The notes under the pieces are model-generated. The model ran no database searches. It had not been told where the DNA came from and was given only the letters and a program-made list of their open reading frames with translations. A stretch of 7,609 nucleotides of DNA from NCBI GenBank assembly GCA_030526445.1, contig JAUNCV010000049.1, forward strand, positions 4,798 to 12,406. The letters are read 5' to 3'. How positions within the stretch are numbered: position 1 is the stretch's first letter; the number at the start of each line of letters is the position of its first letter. Shown one piece after another: positions 6,680 through 7,609 of this stretch. This DNA is from Bacteroidales bacterium (GTDB taxonomy: Bacteria; Bacteroidota; Bacteroidia; Bacteroidales; UBA3663). Made by a program: the position numbers and the translations under genes.

Positions 6680-7609
6680 ATGATCTCATTCGAATGCGAC
6701 TACAATAACGGCATGTTGCCCGAAATTTTGCAACGCCTCACCGAGACAAACAATGACCTCTGTTCGGGCTACGGCTCTGATCCCTATTGCGAAGCTGCTA
6801 AGCAAAAGATTCGCGAAGCAATAGAGATGCCCGAAGCCGACATTTTCTTCCTGGTAGGTGGCACTCAAACAAATACCACAGTCATTGACTCTATGCTGCA
6901 GGGTTGCGAAGGTGTAATTTGCGCAGAGAGTGGACACATTTTCGTTCACGAATCTGGTGCAGTTGAGGCTTTTGGCCACAAAGTTCTCACACTTCCCAGC
7001 ACCGATAGCAAAATCACAGCCGAAGCCATCGACCAATACATGACCAACTTTCATGCCGATGGCACCTACCCCCACATGGTGCAACCCGGCATGGTTTACA
7101 TCTCCTTCCCTACCGAGTTGGGTATGCTTTATACTCGTCAAGAGTTGTGCGATATCTACGCTGTTTGTCAGAAACATGAACTAAAACTTTTTGTCGATGG
7201 CGCTCGCCTGGGTTACGGCCTCATGTCCGATGACTGTGATATCGACCTCCCTTTCCTGGCACGTCATTGCGACGTTTTCTACATTGGCGGCACCAAGGTT
7301 GGCGCTATGTTTGGCGAAGCTGTTGTCTTCGGCCAGAGCCGTGCACCACGCTACATGTTTACCAACGTGAAGCGCCATGGTGCTCTTTTGGCTAAGGGTC
7401 GAATGCTTGGCCTGCAGTTCGACACACTCTTCACCAACGACCTATACTTGCGTGTGTCTCGACACGCCATCGATATGGCCAAACAGCTTCGCTCCATCTT
7501 TGTCAACAATGGGTTCAAAATGGGAGTCGACAGCCCTACAAACCAGCAGTTTGTAATCCTTACCATGAAACAGATCGGTGAACTGCAAAAGCAGGTCAGC
7601 TTTGACCTT
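6680..7609 (+). CDS. Threonine aldolase / beta-eliminating lyase family protein, 3' end cut by window
   Basis: The frame is open from ATG 6680 to the last base (310 codons, no stop), so the C-terminus lies outside the window. Full-length relatives run about 340 residues, so roughly 30 are missing. It is a fold-type I PLP enzyme, likely a low-specificity L-threonine aldolase cleaving threonine or allo-threonine to glycine and acetaldehyde. SGYGSDPYC (29-37) is the usual N-terminal signature. GGTQTN (60-65) would hold the PLP phosphate. His86 in ESGHIFVHESGA should stack on the cofactor. FVDGARLG (171-178) supplies Asp173 for the pyridine nitrogen, and Arg176. YIGGTKVGAMFGEA (201-214) holds the Schiff-base Lys206. 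The GGTK form rather than SKGL is typical of one bacterial subgroup. The gene starts 27 bp after the acyltransferase on the same strand, with no terminator between. A related beta-eliminating lyase activity cannot be excluded. Confidence 0.9.
   Translation, partial: MISFECDYNNGMLPEILQRLTETNNDLCSGYGSDPYCEAAKQKIREAIEMPEADIFFLVGGTQTNTTVIDSMLQGCEGVICAESGHIFVHESGAVEAFGHKVLTLPSTDSKITAEAIDQYMTNFHADGTYPHMVQPGMVYISFPTELGMLYTRQELCDIYAVCQKHELKLFVDGARLGYGLMSDDCDIDLPFLARHCDVFYIGGTKVGAMFGEAVVFGQSRAPRYMFTNVKRHGALLAKGRMLGLQFDTLFTNDLYLRVSRHAIDMAKQLRSIFVNNGFKMGVDSPTNQQFVILTMKQIGELQKQVSFDL

Noticed and set aside
6686..7177. Minus-strand frame of 163 codons, and the frames at 7181-7378 and 7351-7566
   Set aside because: The plus strand here encodes a continuous threonine aldolase with its PLP-binding residues intact. 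The antisense frames have no recognisable features.
1..7609. CRISPR arrays, insertion sequences, tRNA genes, attachment sites
   Set aside because: I found no regularly spaced repeats, transposase frames, terminal inverted repeats or tRNA-like folds. The window is ordinary coding DNA with short gaps.

Overview
The window looks like a chromosomal segment from a Bacteroidales bacterium, most likely Prevotella or a relative. Three intergenic regions carry the TAnnTTTG-type -7 box used by the Bacteroidetes primary sigma factor. The start codons lack clear Shine-Dalgarno sequences. The protein types (soluble hybrid histidine kinases, a stand-alone HxxxDG acyltransferase, a GGTK-type threonine aldolase) fit gut or rumen members of that group. 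The genus is an inference from style, not from a marker gene.

Layout, left to right. A short leader with a promoter precedes a complete Nudix hydrolase gene (78-635, +), probably an ADP-ribose pyrophosphatase. It converges on a long hybrid histidine kinase gene (671-3097, -) with PAS-type sensing domains. The two share a strong hairpin terminator that overlaps the last codons and the stop codon of the kinase gene. A 254-bp divergent intergenic region (3098-3351) holds one promoter for each direction and a 13-codon threonine-rich upstream ORF. A second hybrid histidine kinase (3352-5028, +) follows, with a GAF-like sensor but a transmitter/receiver module plainly paralogous to that of its divergent neighbour.

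Behind the second kinase, on the same strand with gaps of only 12, 16 and 27 bp, lie a 96-residue protein of unknown function (5041-5331), a 434-residue HxxxDG acyltransferase/condensation-like protein (5348-6652) and a threonine aldolase/beta-eliminating-lyase family gene (6680 to beyond the window end). No terminator is visible between these four genes, so they may form one operon.

Working model (inference): two cytoplasmic hybrid kinases that arose by duplication sense different intracellular cues and feed a phosphorelay whose HPt and output proteins are not in this window. The second kinase is co-transcribed with a small metabolic set. Nothing here proves a new system. The points most worth following are the divergent kinase pair, the kinase/orphan/acyltransferase/aldolase cluster, the threonine-rich upstream ORF and the stop-codon-embedded terminator.
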